Source: Pseudomonadota bacterium
GTDB taxonomy: Bacteria > Pseudomonadota > Gammaproteobacteria > Burkholderiales > Gallionellaceae
Direction: 5' to 3'
Length of the DNA: 64,000 nucleotides
Assembly (NCBI GenBank): GCA_021782995.1
Contig: JAJXUI010000005.1
Span: forward strand, 25,804-89,803
The translations under genes and the position numbers were made by a program. Positions 51,840-60,783 of the stretch are shown piece by piece; the first letter of the stretch is position 1, and the number at the start of each line of letters is the position of its first letter. The notes under the pieces were generated by a model. It was not told the origin of the DNA. It did not search any database and saw only the letters and a list, made by a program, of their open reading frames with translations.

Positions 51840-52901
51840 ATGTCCCGTCCCATACAGGCCCGTATCGACCTTTCTGCCCTTGAGTACAACTTGCATGTGG
51901 TCCGTCGCCAGGCGCGGGCGCGGGTGATGGCGGTGATCAAGGCGAATGCCTATGGTCACGGGCTGTTGCGTGCGGCCGATGCCTTGCGGGCGGCGGAGGG
52001 CTTTGCGCTGCTGGATATTGCAGATGCAATCCAGCTGAGGGAGGCCGGCTACCGCCAGGCTTTGCTGTTGCTGGAAGGTGCATTTCGCCATGAGGACATG
52101 CCGCTGCTGGCGCAGTATGACATTTCAAGCGTGATACATTCCACGCACCAGCTGGAGATGCTGGACGCCTATCCTCGCCGTGGCGCGCTTTCCGTCTGGC
52201 TGAAGGTGAATACCGGCATGAACCGGCTGGGTTTCATGCCGGAGGAAGTGCCGGCAGTAATGGCTCGCCTGAAGGAACATGCGGCGATCAGGGAAGTCAC
52301 GCTGATGACGCATTTTGCCAATGCCGATGTTGCAGCTGGCATCGCCTCCCAGCTGCAAAAATTCGAGCAGCTGGCGTCTGGCTGGCAGGTACCTCGCTCG
52401 CTGGCAAACTCGGCTACAGTGCTGCGATATCCGCAGGCGCATGGCGACTGGGTGCGTCCAGGCATCATGCTGTATGGCGCATCACCCTTTGCCGATCGCA
52501 CTGCGGCCGAACTGGGCCTGCGCCCGGTGATGACGCTGACGAGCGAGCTGATTTCCGTGCGCGATATCAAGTCCGGCGACCAGGTTGGCTATGGCGGCAT
52601 GTTTCATGCCGATCACAACATGCGGATCGGCGTGGTGGCATGCGGCTATGCGGACGGTTACCCGAGGCATGCGCCAAATGGCACGCCCATCCTGGTGAAT
52701 GGCCACAAGACAGGTACGGTGGGGCGTGTGTCGATGGACATGCTGGCGGTGGATGTGTCTTCGATATCCGGCGCAAAAATCGGTAGTCCGGTGACGCTGT
52801 GGGGCGAGGGGCTTTCTGTGGATGAGGTCGCCCATGCAGCAGGCACCATCAGCTATGAACTGCTCACTGCGCTGGCCGCGCGGGTACCGAAAAAGGACTA
52901 G
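51840..52901 (+). CDS. alr: Alanine racemase
   Basis: A 353-residue PLP enzyme making D-alanine for peptidoglycan. Lys34 in VMAVIKANAYGHG is the PLP lysine; the C-terminal part has QVGYGGMF and GRVSMDMLAVDV. Length is normal (about 350-360). The frame extends upstream of 51840, but the family N-terminus (MSRPIQARIDLSALEYN) fixes the start. Divergent from lplT. Confidence 0.96.
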   Translation: MSRPIQARIDLSALEYNLHVVRRQARARVMAVIKANAYGHGLLRAADALRAAEGFALLDIADAIQLREAGYRQALLLLEGAFRHEDMPLLAQYDISSVIHSTHQLEMLDAYPRRGALSVWLKVNTGMNRLGFMPEEVPAVMARLKEHAAIREVTLMTHFANADVAAGIASQLQKFEQLASGWQVPRSLANSATVLRYPQAHGDWVRPGIMLYGASPFADRTAAELGLRPVMTLTSELISVRDIKSGDQVGYGGMFHADHNMRIGVVACGYADGYPRHAPNGTPILVNGHKTGTVGRVSMDMLAVDVSSISGAKIGSPVTLWGEGLSVDEVAHAAGTISYELLTALAARVPKKD

Positions 52902-52963
52902 AGCGGTATGGTGGTTTGATGGTAACCTTCCCGTGAGTGATATCTTTCAGCGACGGGATAACC

Positions 52964-53839
52964 ATGAATCCGGTAATCGAGCAGATGGTGAAGGGTGTGG
53001 GAGGTCTGGTAACCTTGCCAGACGTGTTCATCAGGATCAACCAGCTGGTTGAGGATCCCGACAGCACGGTGGAGGATATCGCGAAGGCCATCAATGCCGA
53101 CCCGTCGTTTACCGCACGCCTGCTGCGCGTGGCGAACAGCACCTTCTACAGTTTTCCCGCCACGGTAGATACCGCAGCACGCGCAGCAACCATCATCGGT
53201 ACCAGCCAGATACGCAATCTGGCACTCTCCACCTCCATTTCCAGAAGTTTCGAAAAACTGCCCAACACGCTGGTGTCTATGCGCAATTTCTGGATGCACA
53301 GCCTTTACTGCGGGCTCGCCGCGCGCAAGCTTGCGCGGATGGCGGGGAAGTGTGATGTGGATGCCGTGTTTACCGCCGGCTTGCTACACGATATTGGCGA
53401 GCTGGTGATATTCAACCGCATTCCCGAAGAAGCGCGTCTGGCATTGCTGCTGGTGCAGGACAGCGCCGATGAACTGACCATCCCCGAGGCTGAACAGGAA
53501 GTGATGGGATTCAACCATGCGGAAGTGGGTGCGGAACTTGCACGTCACTGGAAGCTGCCGCTGATGCTGCAGGAGTGCATTGCCTATCACCATGACGTGA
53601 CGAAGGCCAGGCACTTCCCGCGGGAAAATGCACTGGTGCATATTGCAAACATATTGTCGCTGATGGCAGAGGTGAATACCTACAACCCTGACGAAGTAGC
53701 ACAGGTTGACCCACTGGCCTGGGAGATTACCGGGTTGCTGGCCGATGAAGTGCGGCAGCAGGTGATAGAAGAAGCGCGCGTGGAGTTTATCGAGGCCGAG
53801 CAAATGTTTTTTGGAACGGGTGGACAACTGAATGGCTGA
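52964..53839 (+). CDS. HDOD domain protein
   Basis: A 291-residue protein. The HDOD domain spans about 10-210 (LPDVFIRINQLVEDPD, DPSFTARLLRVANS, TAGLLHDIGELVIF, AYHHD). The HD residues are partly kept (HDIGE), yet HDOD proteins are generally not catalytic. It overlaps the cheD start by 8 bp, so the two are translationally coupled, suggesting a chemotaxis-linked or receptor-level signalling role. Confidence 0.88.
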   Translation: MNPVIEQMVKGVGGLVTLPDVFIRINQLVEDPDSTVEDIAKAINADPSFTARLLRVANSTFYSFPATVDTAARAATIIGTSQIRNLALSTSISRSFEKLPNTLVSMRNFWMHSLYCGLAARKLARMAGKCDVDAVFTAGLLHDIGELVIFNRIPEEARLALLLVQDSADELTIPEAEQEVMGFNHAEVGAELARHWKLPLMLQECIAYHHDVTKARHFPRENALVHIANILSLMAEVNTYNPDEVAQVDPLAWEITGLLADEVRQQVIEEARVEFIEAEQMFFGTGGQLNG

Positions 53840-54467
53840 CGATATGGGTACACGCCTGTCGCCCGCACTGCCGGGGTTCGAAAACATCAAGCGGGCCTGG
53901 CATGGCACATTTGAAACGGTGGCCGCGCGACTGCTGCCCGGACAATATTTTGTCACGATGCGCGATGAAGCCATATACACAACGCTAGGCTCATGCATAT
54001 CAGCCTGCATACGTGACCGCATGAGCGGCATAGGCGGCATGAACCATTTCATGCTGCCGCTCTCGAAGGAAGAAATATCGCTCAAGGCCGGCGACATCAG
54101 CGCCTCTGCGCGATATGGCAACTACGCGATGGAGCACCTGATCAACGTCATCCTGAAAAATGGCGGCAAGCGGCAGAATCTGGAAGCCAAGATATTTGGC
54201 GGCGGCCGCATCATCACCAACATGACCGATGTCGGCAGGCGCAATATCGATTTTGCCCGGGACTACCTGAAAACCGAAGGCATCGAAATTGCATCGCAGG
54301 ATGTCGGCGACATCTTTCCGCGCATGGTGGTGTATTTCCCGAAGACTGGCAAAGTCAAGGTCAAACGCCTGCGCTCGCTGCATAACAACACCATTGCCGA
54401 ACAGGAAATCGAATACCTGTCCACCATCGAAACCAAACCTGTCAGTGGCGATATCGAGCTGTTCTGA
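53832..54467 (+). CDS. cheD: Chemoreceptor glutamine deamidase CheD
   Basis: A 211-residue deamidase that converts receptor glutamines to glutamates. Cys55 in TLGSC and His72 in GGMNHFMLP form the catalytic pair, and YGNYAMEHLIN and KIFGGG are family blocks. It is longer than Thermotoga CheD (157) by N-terminal and C-terminal extensions. No other chemotaxis gene adjoins it, so its receptor substrates are elsewhere. Confidence 0.93.
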   Translation: MADDMGTRLSPALPGFENIKRAWHGTFETVAARLLPGQYFVTMRDEAIYTTLGSCISACIRDRMSGIGGMNHFMLPLSKEEISLKAGDISASARYGNYAMEHLINVILKNGGKRQNLEAKIFGGGRIITNMTDVGRRNIDFARDYLKTEGIEIASQDVGDIFPRMVVYFPKTGKVKVKRLRSLHNNTIAEQEIEYLSTIETKPVSGDIELF

Positions 54468-54622
54468 CAGATTGTGCTGTTATTTATTATCCAATTGATT
54501 TAATTGTATATATTTTCAATACGCAAGCCGAAGAAAAAGCTGGATTGTGTATTGAATATTGTTTGCCGATGCATTCTAATAGCCGGAATTTTTTCCCACC
54601 ATTCCGCAAACGAGGATCCATC

Positions 54623-55159
54623 ATGGCAGAAGATAAAAAAGAACCCTGGCTGAATTACCTGGCGCTCACCACCGTCATACTCGCCGTATGCGCAACCCTC
54701 TCCACCTTCAAAGGGGGAGGCTTTTCCACCCGTTCGGTCATGAGCCAGTCACAAGCATCAGACCAGTGGGCCTATTATCAGGCAAAGGCGATCAAATCCT
54801 ATATTTACCAGATGCAGGCCGACAAGATCGAAATGGACCTGATCGGCACCCGCAAGGGCGCCACTGCAGAAGTGGTGAAAAAATACGAAGACAAGATTGC
54901 CGACTACAGAAAACGTGTAGAGAAATACGAGAAGGAAAAGGGCGAGATCGAACAGGGTGCAAAGGACCTGGAAAAAATCCGCGATGAATCTCAGCTGCAC
55001 TCCCGCCAGTTTGGCGTGGCGGTGATCTACCTGCAGATTTCCATCCTGCTCTCTTCCATTGCAGGCCTGCTGAAGAAAAAGCCGGTGTGGTATGCGGGCC
55101 TGGCAACCGGCGCGGTCGGACTGGTGTTTTTTGCCAACGGATTCTGGCTGTTTATCTGA
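54623..55159 (+). CDS. DUF4337 membrane protein
   Basis: A 178-residue protein: membrane helix about 12-30, a long charged coiled coil (about 75-125, KYEDKIADYRKRVEKYEKEK), then two more helices. This matches DUF4337 proteins, of unknown function. The ATG at 54623 starts the family N-terminus; upstream codons are not supported. The 150 bp upstream are AT-rich. Confidence 0.85.
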   Translation: MAEDKKEPWLNYLALTTVILAVCATLSTFKGGGFSTRSVMSQSQASDQWAYYQAKAIKSYIYQMQADKIEMDLIGTRKGATAEVVKKYEDKIADYRKRVEKYEKEKGEIEQGAKDLEKIRDESQLHSRQFGVAVIYLQISILLSSIAGLLKKKPVWYAGLATGAVGLVFFANGFWLFI

Positions 55160-55243
55160 ACTGGAACAAAACATGGGCAAGTGTAACTATCTAGCCTGGG
55201 TACTGCTGCTTCAAGGGCAATTTACCTCGGGCTAGTGGGATTA

Positions 55244-55267
55244 CAATCAAGTCTGCCCCTTTGATTT
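55244..55267 (-). repeat. REP/transposase-relic-like site, left of the small membrane gene
   Basis: On the minus strand: AAATCAAAGGGGCAGACTTG. It resembles the GGGG-CAGAC sequences near REP-associated transposases. A comparable site in the same orientation lies at 55899-55924, on the other side of the 142-residue membrane gene. Confidence 0.35.
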
Positions 55268-55379
55268 GTATAATCGATTCAGGCCTTAGTGGAGCAATCG
55301 CGTTGATAAAATTTCCTTTAGGTTTTGATGGTTTGAATGTTGAGCAGGGTGATGCAATAAATTTACGTTTCTCAATTTC

Positions 55380-55808
55380 ATGCTGGTCTCCAGGATGCAG
55401 GGCATGACTACATCAGTATGGCTAAAGGCAGTTTTGCTCTGGTTGTTAATCCTTGTGTTGGCCATTCTGAATGGCGCGCTAAGAGAGAAGGCACTTATTC
55501 CCCAATTTGGCAGTTTCGCTGGCCTTGTCATTAGCGGTATATCGCTTTCCACCTGCGTTTTTCTCGTGGCATTCGCCGCATCACCCTGGTATGGTCAAAT
55601 GAATTCCAGTCAATGGATAATTATTGGCCTGTTCTGGTTCTTGCTTACCGTGGCATTTGAATTTGGCTTTGGGCGCTTCGTGCAGCATCAAGAGTGGAGC
55701 GAGTTATTTGATGCGTATACTTTTCGGGGAGGAAATATATGGCCTGTAGTGCTGTTCAGCACAATACTTTCGCCTTGGGTGGCAGCCAAGCTCAGGGGGA
55801 ATTTTTAA
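55380..55808 (+). CDS. Small hydrophobic membrane protein
   Basis: A 142-residue (or 134-residue from ATG 55404) protein with four predicted membrane helices: LLWLLILVLAILNGAL, AGLVISGISLSTCVFLVAF, WIIIGLFWFLLTVAFEFGF (with a charged RFVQHQEW after it) and a last one near the C-terminus. No named family is recognised. Base composition is more AT-rich than the neighbours. Ribosome sites are poor for all three candidate ATGs. Confidence 0.7.
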   Translation: MLVSRMQGMTTSVWLKAVLLWLLILVLAILNGALREKALIPQFGSFAGLVISGISLSTCVFLVAFAASPWYGQMNSSQWIIIGLFWFLLTVAFEFGFGRFVQHQEWSELFDAYTFRGGNIWPVVLFSTILSPWVAAKLRGNF

Positions 55809-55898
55809 TGAATTACAGGTGAATAAGGGAAAATTTTACGTATGCTGTTTGCCCATCGGAAATATTTCTAGCCTGGCACTTTCAATTCCCTATAATTC

Positions 55899-55924
55899 AT
55901 TGATTTCTGTGACCCCTTGATTTT
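55899..55924 (-). repeat. REP/transposase-relic-like site, right of the small membrane gene
   Basis: On the minus strand: AAAATCAAGGGGTCACAG followed by AAATCAAT. Same orientation and similar start (AAATCAA-GGGG) as the site at 55244. Confidence 0.35.
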
Positions 55925-56027
55925 CCGGTAATTTAATTTAACATATTGAATATATTAATAATATTTTAATTCGCGTTTTGTGCCAACAAGATTGATGGTG
56001 TGTCATAAGTCTGAAGGATAGATTGAT

Positions 56028-58403
56028 TCATATACTTTTAAGGGTGGTGATGAGGCCGGTTAGTTTGTTTTGAATGTCGACTTCGCCGTACTGTATGCTG
56101 AGTATTTTTTCAATATTATTGTTTACCAGAGTGGTAAGCCTGACATCCTGTGTTTCAGTGAGTCCCAGTGCCCAGATTTCTTTTTCTATCGACTCATTCA
56201 TGCTTGATGTGGCCAGATAGAGGGCAACGCGACACTCGCGTTGAGTCTTGTCGATTGCATTCAGTGTATCTGTTATACCCTCGATTGCCAGGGTGATTGC
56301 CTCTCGCCTTTTCAATTCCTGCGTATTAACGATGCTCCGCACGCGCATTTCTGCAGACTCAACAAGCATGGCCAAGTGGTCACGTAATCGCCCGCAACGG
56401 TCAGGGTCGTCTGTCGGGGCGTTATTGACCATGAGTGAGACATTTTCATAGGTATAGGACATTCTGGATTTGAACTGGAAAATTCTGTCCATGCCTGCCA
56501 TGTGTTCAATCACTGAAACTTCAAGCGGTGTTGCGGATCCGTATTCATTCCGGGTAATTGCAACGTCTTCAGTACGTATTTGAACAACGGCACTAAGACC
56601 GTATTGCAGAAGACTTTCCAGCATCGCGTCAGCGAGGCTGGTGTAATCCGAGCAAGTATTGAAGGTTCGCAATGCATTCAGCAATATCCCCAGTTCGCCC
56701 ATGCTGGTCATGGCTGTCATGGCTGTTGTGCTGGCATAATTGGCCATGCTGCGCAGATTTTTATGCTGGTCAGCAAGTTTGAGTATATGTGCAATTTTTG
56801 CACGGACTTCGAGTGGACTTACGGGTTTGGACAGATAATCCGTAGCGCCAGCCTCGTAGCCTTGGAGTTTGTCTTCCAGCATGTCAAATGCGGAAAGGAA
56901 AATTACGGGTATGTCTGCGGTCATTTCGTTCTCAGACAATTTGCGGCAGGTTTCAAACCCGTCCATGCCGGGTAAGTTGGTGTCCAGCAGGATTACATCC
57001 GGTTTTTCACTGGTTGCAATTATGATAGCGTCTTCGCCACTTTCAGCGGTCAGGGTAAGGTAATGCAATTGCAAGTGCTTTATGATTTCGTTTTGCAGGT
57101 ACTGATTGTTGTCTACGAGCAATACGGTTCCGGATGATGGTGACATTTCAGGCGGGGGTATATTGATCGGTAGTTTGCATATCCCGCCCATTTCCCAGCC
57201 GCTGATCCATCCCGGTATTGCCTGTGGCGGTAAAGGGGGCGTTACAAAATATCCTTGTACTTCATGACAGCCCAAAGCACAGATTAAATCCCATTCTTCC
57301 CTGGTTTCAACTCCTTCAGCGACGAGATTAAGATTCAGCGCCTTGCCAAGGCGAACACTGGATTCAAGAATGGCGCGTTTGGTTTTGTCGCTGGTGATCC
57401 CGGAGACGAATGTGTGGTCCAGCTTGAGCTCTGAAAAGGGGAGCCTTCTCAGGTTGTCAAGCGTGGAGTATCCCGTGCCAAAATCATCAATTGCAAGATC
57501 GAAGCCTTTGAGCCTTAACCGGGTAAGGATGTCCAGCGTGAGGGTAAGGTCTGTAATGAGCCGGCTTTCGGTCACCTCTAGAATAAACTGGCTGGTACTC
57601 ACACCTGCGGAGAGGATTATTTCTTCATATATTTCGGGTAGATCCAGCCTGTGCAAGCTATTCATCGAGATATTGATGGCGAGTCTGACATTTAATCCAT
57701 CTTGCTGCCAGAGTCGCAGTTGTTCTGCCGCAAGGCGTAGTACCTCCAGTGTCAGGGTGTCTATTAGGCCGGACTTTTCTGCAACCTCTATAAATGCCAG
57801 GGGAGGTAGTATCCCGCGTGTTGGATGTTTCCATCTGGCGAGACATTCGATATCCGGAACAGCCAGTATTTGAGTTGAAACTTTAGGTTGATATTGCAGG
57901 GTAAGGCAGCCGCTTCCAAGGCCGCTTCGAAGTTCCTCAGCTGTAATGGGCTCAATAATGCCGGGTACGGAGATGTCATCCAAATGAGATCTTTTTTCCC
58001 TGGTCAGGGCGAGCGCCAGGGTTCTGGTATCAAAAGGCTTGGATAATATACTTATAAAATTCAGTCCGTGTACTCTCGCCAGTGACTCTGCAGCACGCAA
58101 TACGGACAGGTTTGCATTGGACATTATCACAATGTTGCCAGAGTATGCTTCGCTTGCAAGTTGCCGTATGAATTCTATGCCATCGACATTGGGCATATTG
58201 AGATCGCATAGCAAAATGTCCGGATGCCTGCTTTGTATAGTTTCAAGCGCCTTGCCTGCATCAGACATGGCACGAATATCACTTATTCCGTGTTCGCGCA
58301 GCATGTCGCCGATCAACTCAAGCAGGAAAGTGTCGTCATCCAGGATCAGAACGCTAAGAGTTGGATGAATGAGGTGATCTGCAGGCTCGCTCATTGTATG
58401 CAT
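56028..58403 (-). CDS. REC-EAL-REC response regulator with conserved C-terminal extension
   Basis: A 791-residue soluble regulator. REC1 (about 17-135: LILDDD, phospho-Asp in LLCDLNMP, Lys in SKPFD), EAL (about 155-395) with intact catalytic motifs ECLARW, NISMNS, EVTES, IDDFGTGYS and AEGVET, so c-di-GMP hydrolysis is likely. REC2 (about 425-545) has VDNN in place of the double Asp but keeps LLDTNLP and SKPV. The last 245 residues begin TAMTAMTSMGELG, an extension also known on stand-alone regulators. It overlaps the end of the hybrid kinase gene by 13 bp, so the kinase is read first. Confidence 0.9.
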   Translation of the reverse strand: MHTMSEPADHLIHPTLSVLILDDDTFLLELIGDMLREHGISDIRAMSDAGKALETIQSRHPDILLCDLNMPNVDGIEFIRQLASEAYSGNIVIMSNANLSVLRAAESLARVHGLNFISILSKPFDTRTLALALTREKRSHLDDISVPGIIEPITAEELRSGLGSGCLTLQYQPKVSTQILAVPDIECLARWKHPTRGILPPLAFIEVAEKSGLIDTLTLEVLRLAAEQLRLWQQDGLNVRLAINISMNSLHRLDLPEIYEEIILSAGVSTSQFILEVTESRLITDLTLTLDILTRLRLKGFDLAIDDFGTGYSTLDNLRRLPFSELKLDHTFVSGITSDKTKRAILESSVRLGKALNLNLVAEGVETREEWDLICALGCHEVQGYFVTPPLPPQAIPGWISGWEMGGICKLPINIPPPEMSPSSGTVLLVDNNQYLQNEIIKHLQLHYLTLTAESGEDAIIIATSEKPDVILLDTNLPGMDGFETCRKLSENEMTADIPVIFLSAFDMLEDKLQGYEAGATDYLSKPVSPLEVRAKIAHILKLADQHKNLRSMANYASTTAMTAMTSMGELGILLNALRTFNTCSDYTSLADAMLESLLQYGLSAVVQIRTEDVAITRNEYGSATPLEVSVIEHMAGMDRIFQFKSRMSYTYENVSLMVNNAPTDDPDRCGRLRDHLAMLVESAEMRVRSIVNTQELKRREAITLAIEGITDTLNAIDKTQRECRVALYLATSSMNESIEKEIWALGLTETQDVRLTTLVNNNIEKILSIQYGEVDIQNKLTGLITTLKSI

Positions 58404-60352
58404 AACCTTTCTATTTCCGTGCCGATTAATCCCAGTGAGATTTTGAGATATTCAACAAGCTTGCGCGCAACCAGAATATCCGAGTCAGGTTCCAAAAATT
58501 CAAGAGATTGGCAAAGCCCTGCAAATTCGATAGCACCCACCATACAGGCAGATGAATAAGATCGATGGGCGAGACTCTTCAATGTTTTCAGGTCATTGTT
58601 TTTGACTGCACTTTCCATTTCGTGGATGCATGCTTCCGATGTTTGGAGAAAATGGAGGGCATGTTTGCGAGTAAGCTCCTGGTTATTCCCCAGCATATTG
58701 GATAGTTTGCAGAGGTCGAAACAGGATTGCTTGACCTTGTCTGCATTGGCATTCTTGGCAGGCAGTTCGAATGAGCATCCTGGGATGTCATGTAGCCATT
58801 TTCCCAGTGTGGTGTAAAGTTTATTGAGAACTATGGGTTTGCTGATAAAGTCATTCATGCCGGCTTTCAGGCAGGCGTCCTGCACTTCCGCATTCGCACT
58901 TGCGGTAATGGCGATAATTGGAATTTTATCCTGACCCGGAAGCATGCGAATGTTGAGTGTCGCCTCAATGCCATTCATGACAGGCATTTGCATATCCATC
59001 AAAATGCAGTCAAATGAATTTCTTTGCAGTGCGGCAATAGCCTCCTGCCCATTGTTTACCACTACGATATGGGCACCGTTTTTCAGCAGGCACTCCTTTA
59101 ATACGGCCTGATTGAACAGGTTATCTTCTGCAATGAGGATTCTGGCGCCGCTAAGCGACCGAATATCCTCTTTTGAAGGGGTAACCTCCGCTTGAAAGGA
59201 CGCTTGTTGCCAGTCTGCCTTTCCCAGGCGCGCGGTAAACCAAAAGGTGCTGCCAATATTGGGTTCACTTGTCACACCGACTTCACCATGCATGAGTTGC
59301 ACCAGGCTTTTGCATATGCTCAGGCCCAGCCCGCTTCCGCCATTCTGGCGGGTTGACGAATTGTCCAGTTGCTCAAAGGGCTGGAAGAGCTTGGGTAAGT
59401 CCTGTGGGGCAATTCCTATCCCGCTATCAGTTACCTCGCAACGTATCGTACATTGATACTGGTCTTCATCTACCACAAATACTCGAACTGTAATCTTGCC
59501 ACGGTTGGAAAATTTTATGGCGTTGCCGGTATAGTTAACCAGTAATTGAGACAACCGCATGGGGTCGCCTTGCAGAATGACGGGCAGGGAGGGGCTGATT
59601 TCAAATTCAAGCTCCAGGTTTTTCGATTTCGCCTGGTGTTGCATCATTTTATCCAGCGATTCTGTAATCTGGCTGAAACTGAAAGTTCGCGATTCGATTG
59701 CAAGCTTTCCTGCTTCAATACGAGACAGGTCCAATATGCTATTAATAATGCCCAGCAGATGATTTCCTGAAGCAAGTATTTGTTTGAAATACTCCGTCTC
59801 CTTGCTCTCCTTGGCGTCCATAAGCGCGAGCTGCGACAGCCCAATTACACAGCTCAGGGGAGTCCTTATTTCATGGCTCATATTGGAGAGAAAAATGCTT
59901 TTGGCGTGGCTTGCAGCTTCAGCGCGCTCCTGTGCCAAGCGCAATTTGACATTGTTATCTTGTATGGCTTCAGAAAATTGCATGCGATCTGTAATATCCG
60001 TTCGTATGGAAATATAGGCCGTAGGCAATTCATTTTCGTCCAATAATGGATAAATGGTTGAATTTACCCAGTAATAGCTGCCATCCTTTTTACGATTGCA
60101 TATTTCTCCATGCCAAATATTTCCCGAGCTGATCTTCTGCCACATTTCTTCAAAAAAGCCCGGGGAGTGCAGCCCTGACTTGAGCATTCTGTGATTATTT
60201 CCCATCAGCTCTTTTCGAGAGTATTGGCTAATCTGCAAGAATTTATTGTTGATGTAGGTAATGTTCCCTTGGGCATCGGCGATGCTGACGATAGCGTGAG
60301 CATCTAGCGCCGCAATCAGCTGTTCTAAGGGAATAATATTTTCACTTAGCAT
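58391..60352 (-). CDS. PAS hybrid histidine kinase with receiver and Hpt domains
   Basis: A 653-residue soluble kinase without membrane helices. PAS (about 10-120, SIADAQGNITYINNKF), HisKA with [11 protein letters not shown] (about 157), HATPase (DSGIGI, GGSGLGLSICKS), REC (about 400-515; AEDN, LMDMQMP, SKPI) and a C-terminal Hpt (about 565-650) with LKSLAHRSYSSACMVGA carrying the phospho-His. The full relay is thus in one protein and can pass phosphate to the REC domains of the next gene, with which it overlaps by 13 bp. Confidence 0.92.
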   Translation of the reverse strand: MLSENIIPLEQLIAALDAHAIVSIADAQGNITYINNKFLQISQYSRKELMGNNHRMLKSGLHSPGFFEEMWQKISSGNIWHGEICNRKKDGSYYWVNSTIYPLLDENELPTAYISIRTDITDRMQFSEAIQDNNVKLRLAQERAEAASHAKSIFLSNMSHEIRTPLSCVIGLSQLALMDAKESKETEYFKQILASGNHLLGIINSILDLSRIEAGKLAIESRTFSFSQITESLDKMMQHQAKSKNLELEFEISPSLPVILQGDPMRLSQLLVNYTGNAIKFSNRGKITVRVFVVDEDQYQCTIRCEVTDSGIGIAPQDLPKLFQPFEQLDNSSTRQNGGSGLGLSICKSLVQLMHGEVGVTSEPNIGSTFWFTARLGKADWQQASFQAEVTPSKEDIRSLSGARILIAEDNLFNQAVLKECLLKNGAHIVVVNNGQEAIAALQRNSFDCILMDMQMPVMNGIEATLNIRMLPGQDKIPIIAITASANAEVQDACLKAGMNDFISKPIVLNKLYTTLGKWLHDIPGCSFELPAKNANADKVKQSCFDLCKLSNMLGNNQELTRKHALHFLQTSEACIHEMESAVKNNDLKTLKSLAHRSYSSACMVGAIEFAGLCQSLEFLEPDSDILVARKLVEYLKISLGLIGTEIERLCIQ

Positions 60353-60783
60353 GGAAAATATGAATGCGGTTTGCTATCTGGGAACGGATTTCTGAAAGTG
60401 CGCAATGTGCAACAGAGTCAGCGTGAGATGGAGCAAATTGTTTCTGCATGTGTATGGCAGAAAGCGAAAATATGTTTTGCATTGCAAAGCCCCGATTGGT
60501 TTGAATGTGTACAAGTCAATTGCAACGGGTTCGGGGTTGCATAACATTTGTAGAAGATAATTGCAGAAACTCGTTTATCATCTCAAGTAACTTATGCGGG
60601 CATTAGCTTGAAATCACTGAAATAAATTATTGTGCCGCCAACCAGTCTGGGCTGAAATTGTGATGATGCAAATTGGAGTGCTGACATATCGATTCCCTTG
60701 TCGGAGGGATTGGAAGAATTTTGAGTTTAAACGGACTTTTTCTAACATTATGATTATATTTAATAATTTAAAATTGGAAGTGA
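60353..60783. other. Divergent region between the two kinase operons
   Basis: About 430 bp, AT-rich, without a supported gene. It must hold promoters for both operons. The AT-rich block at 60740-60775 (containing GATTATATT) precedes the rightward kinase. Confidence 0.45.
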
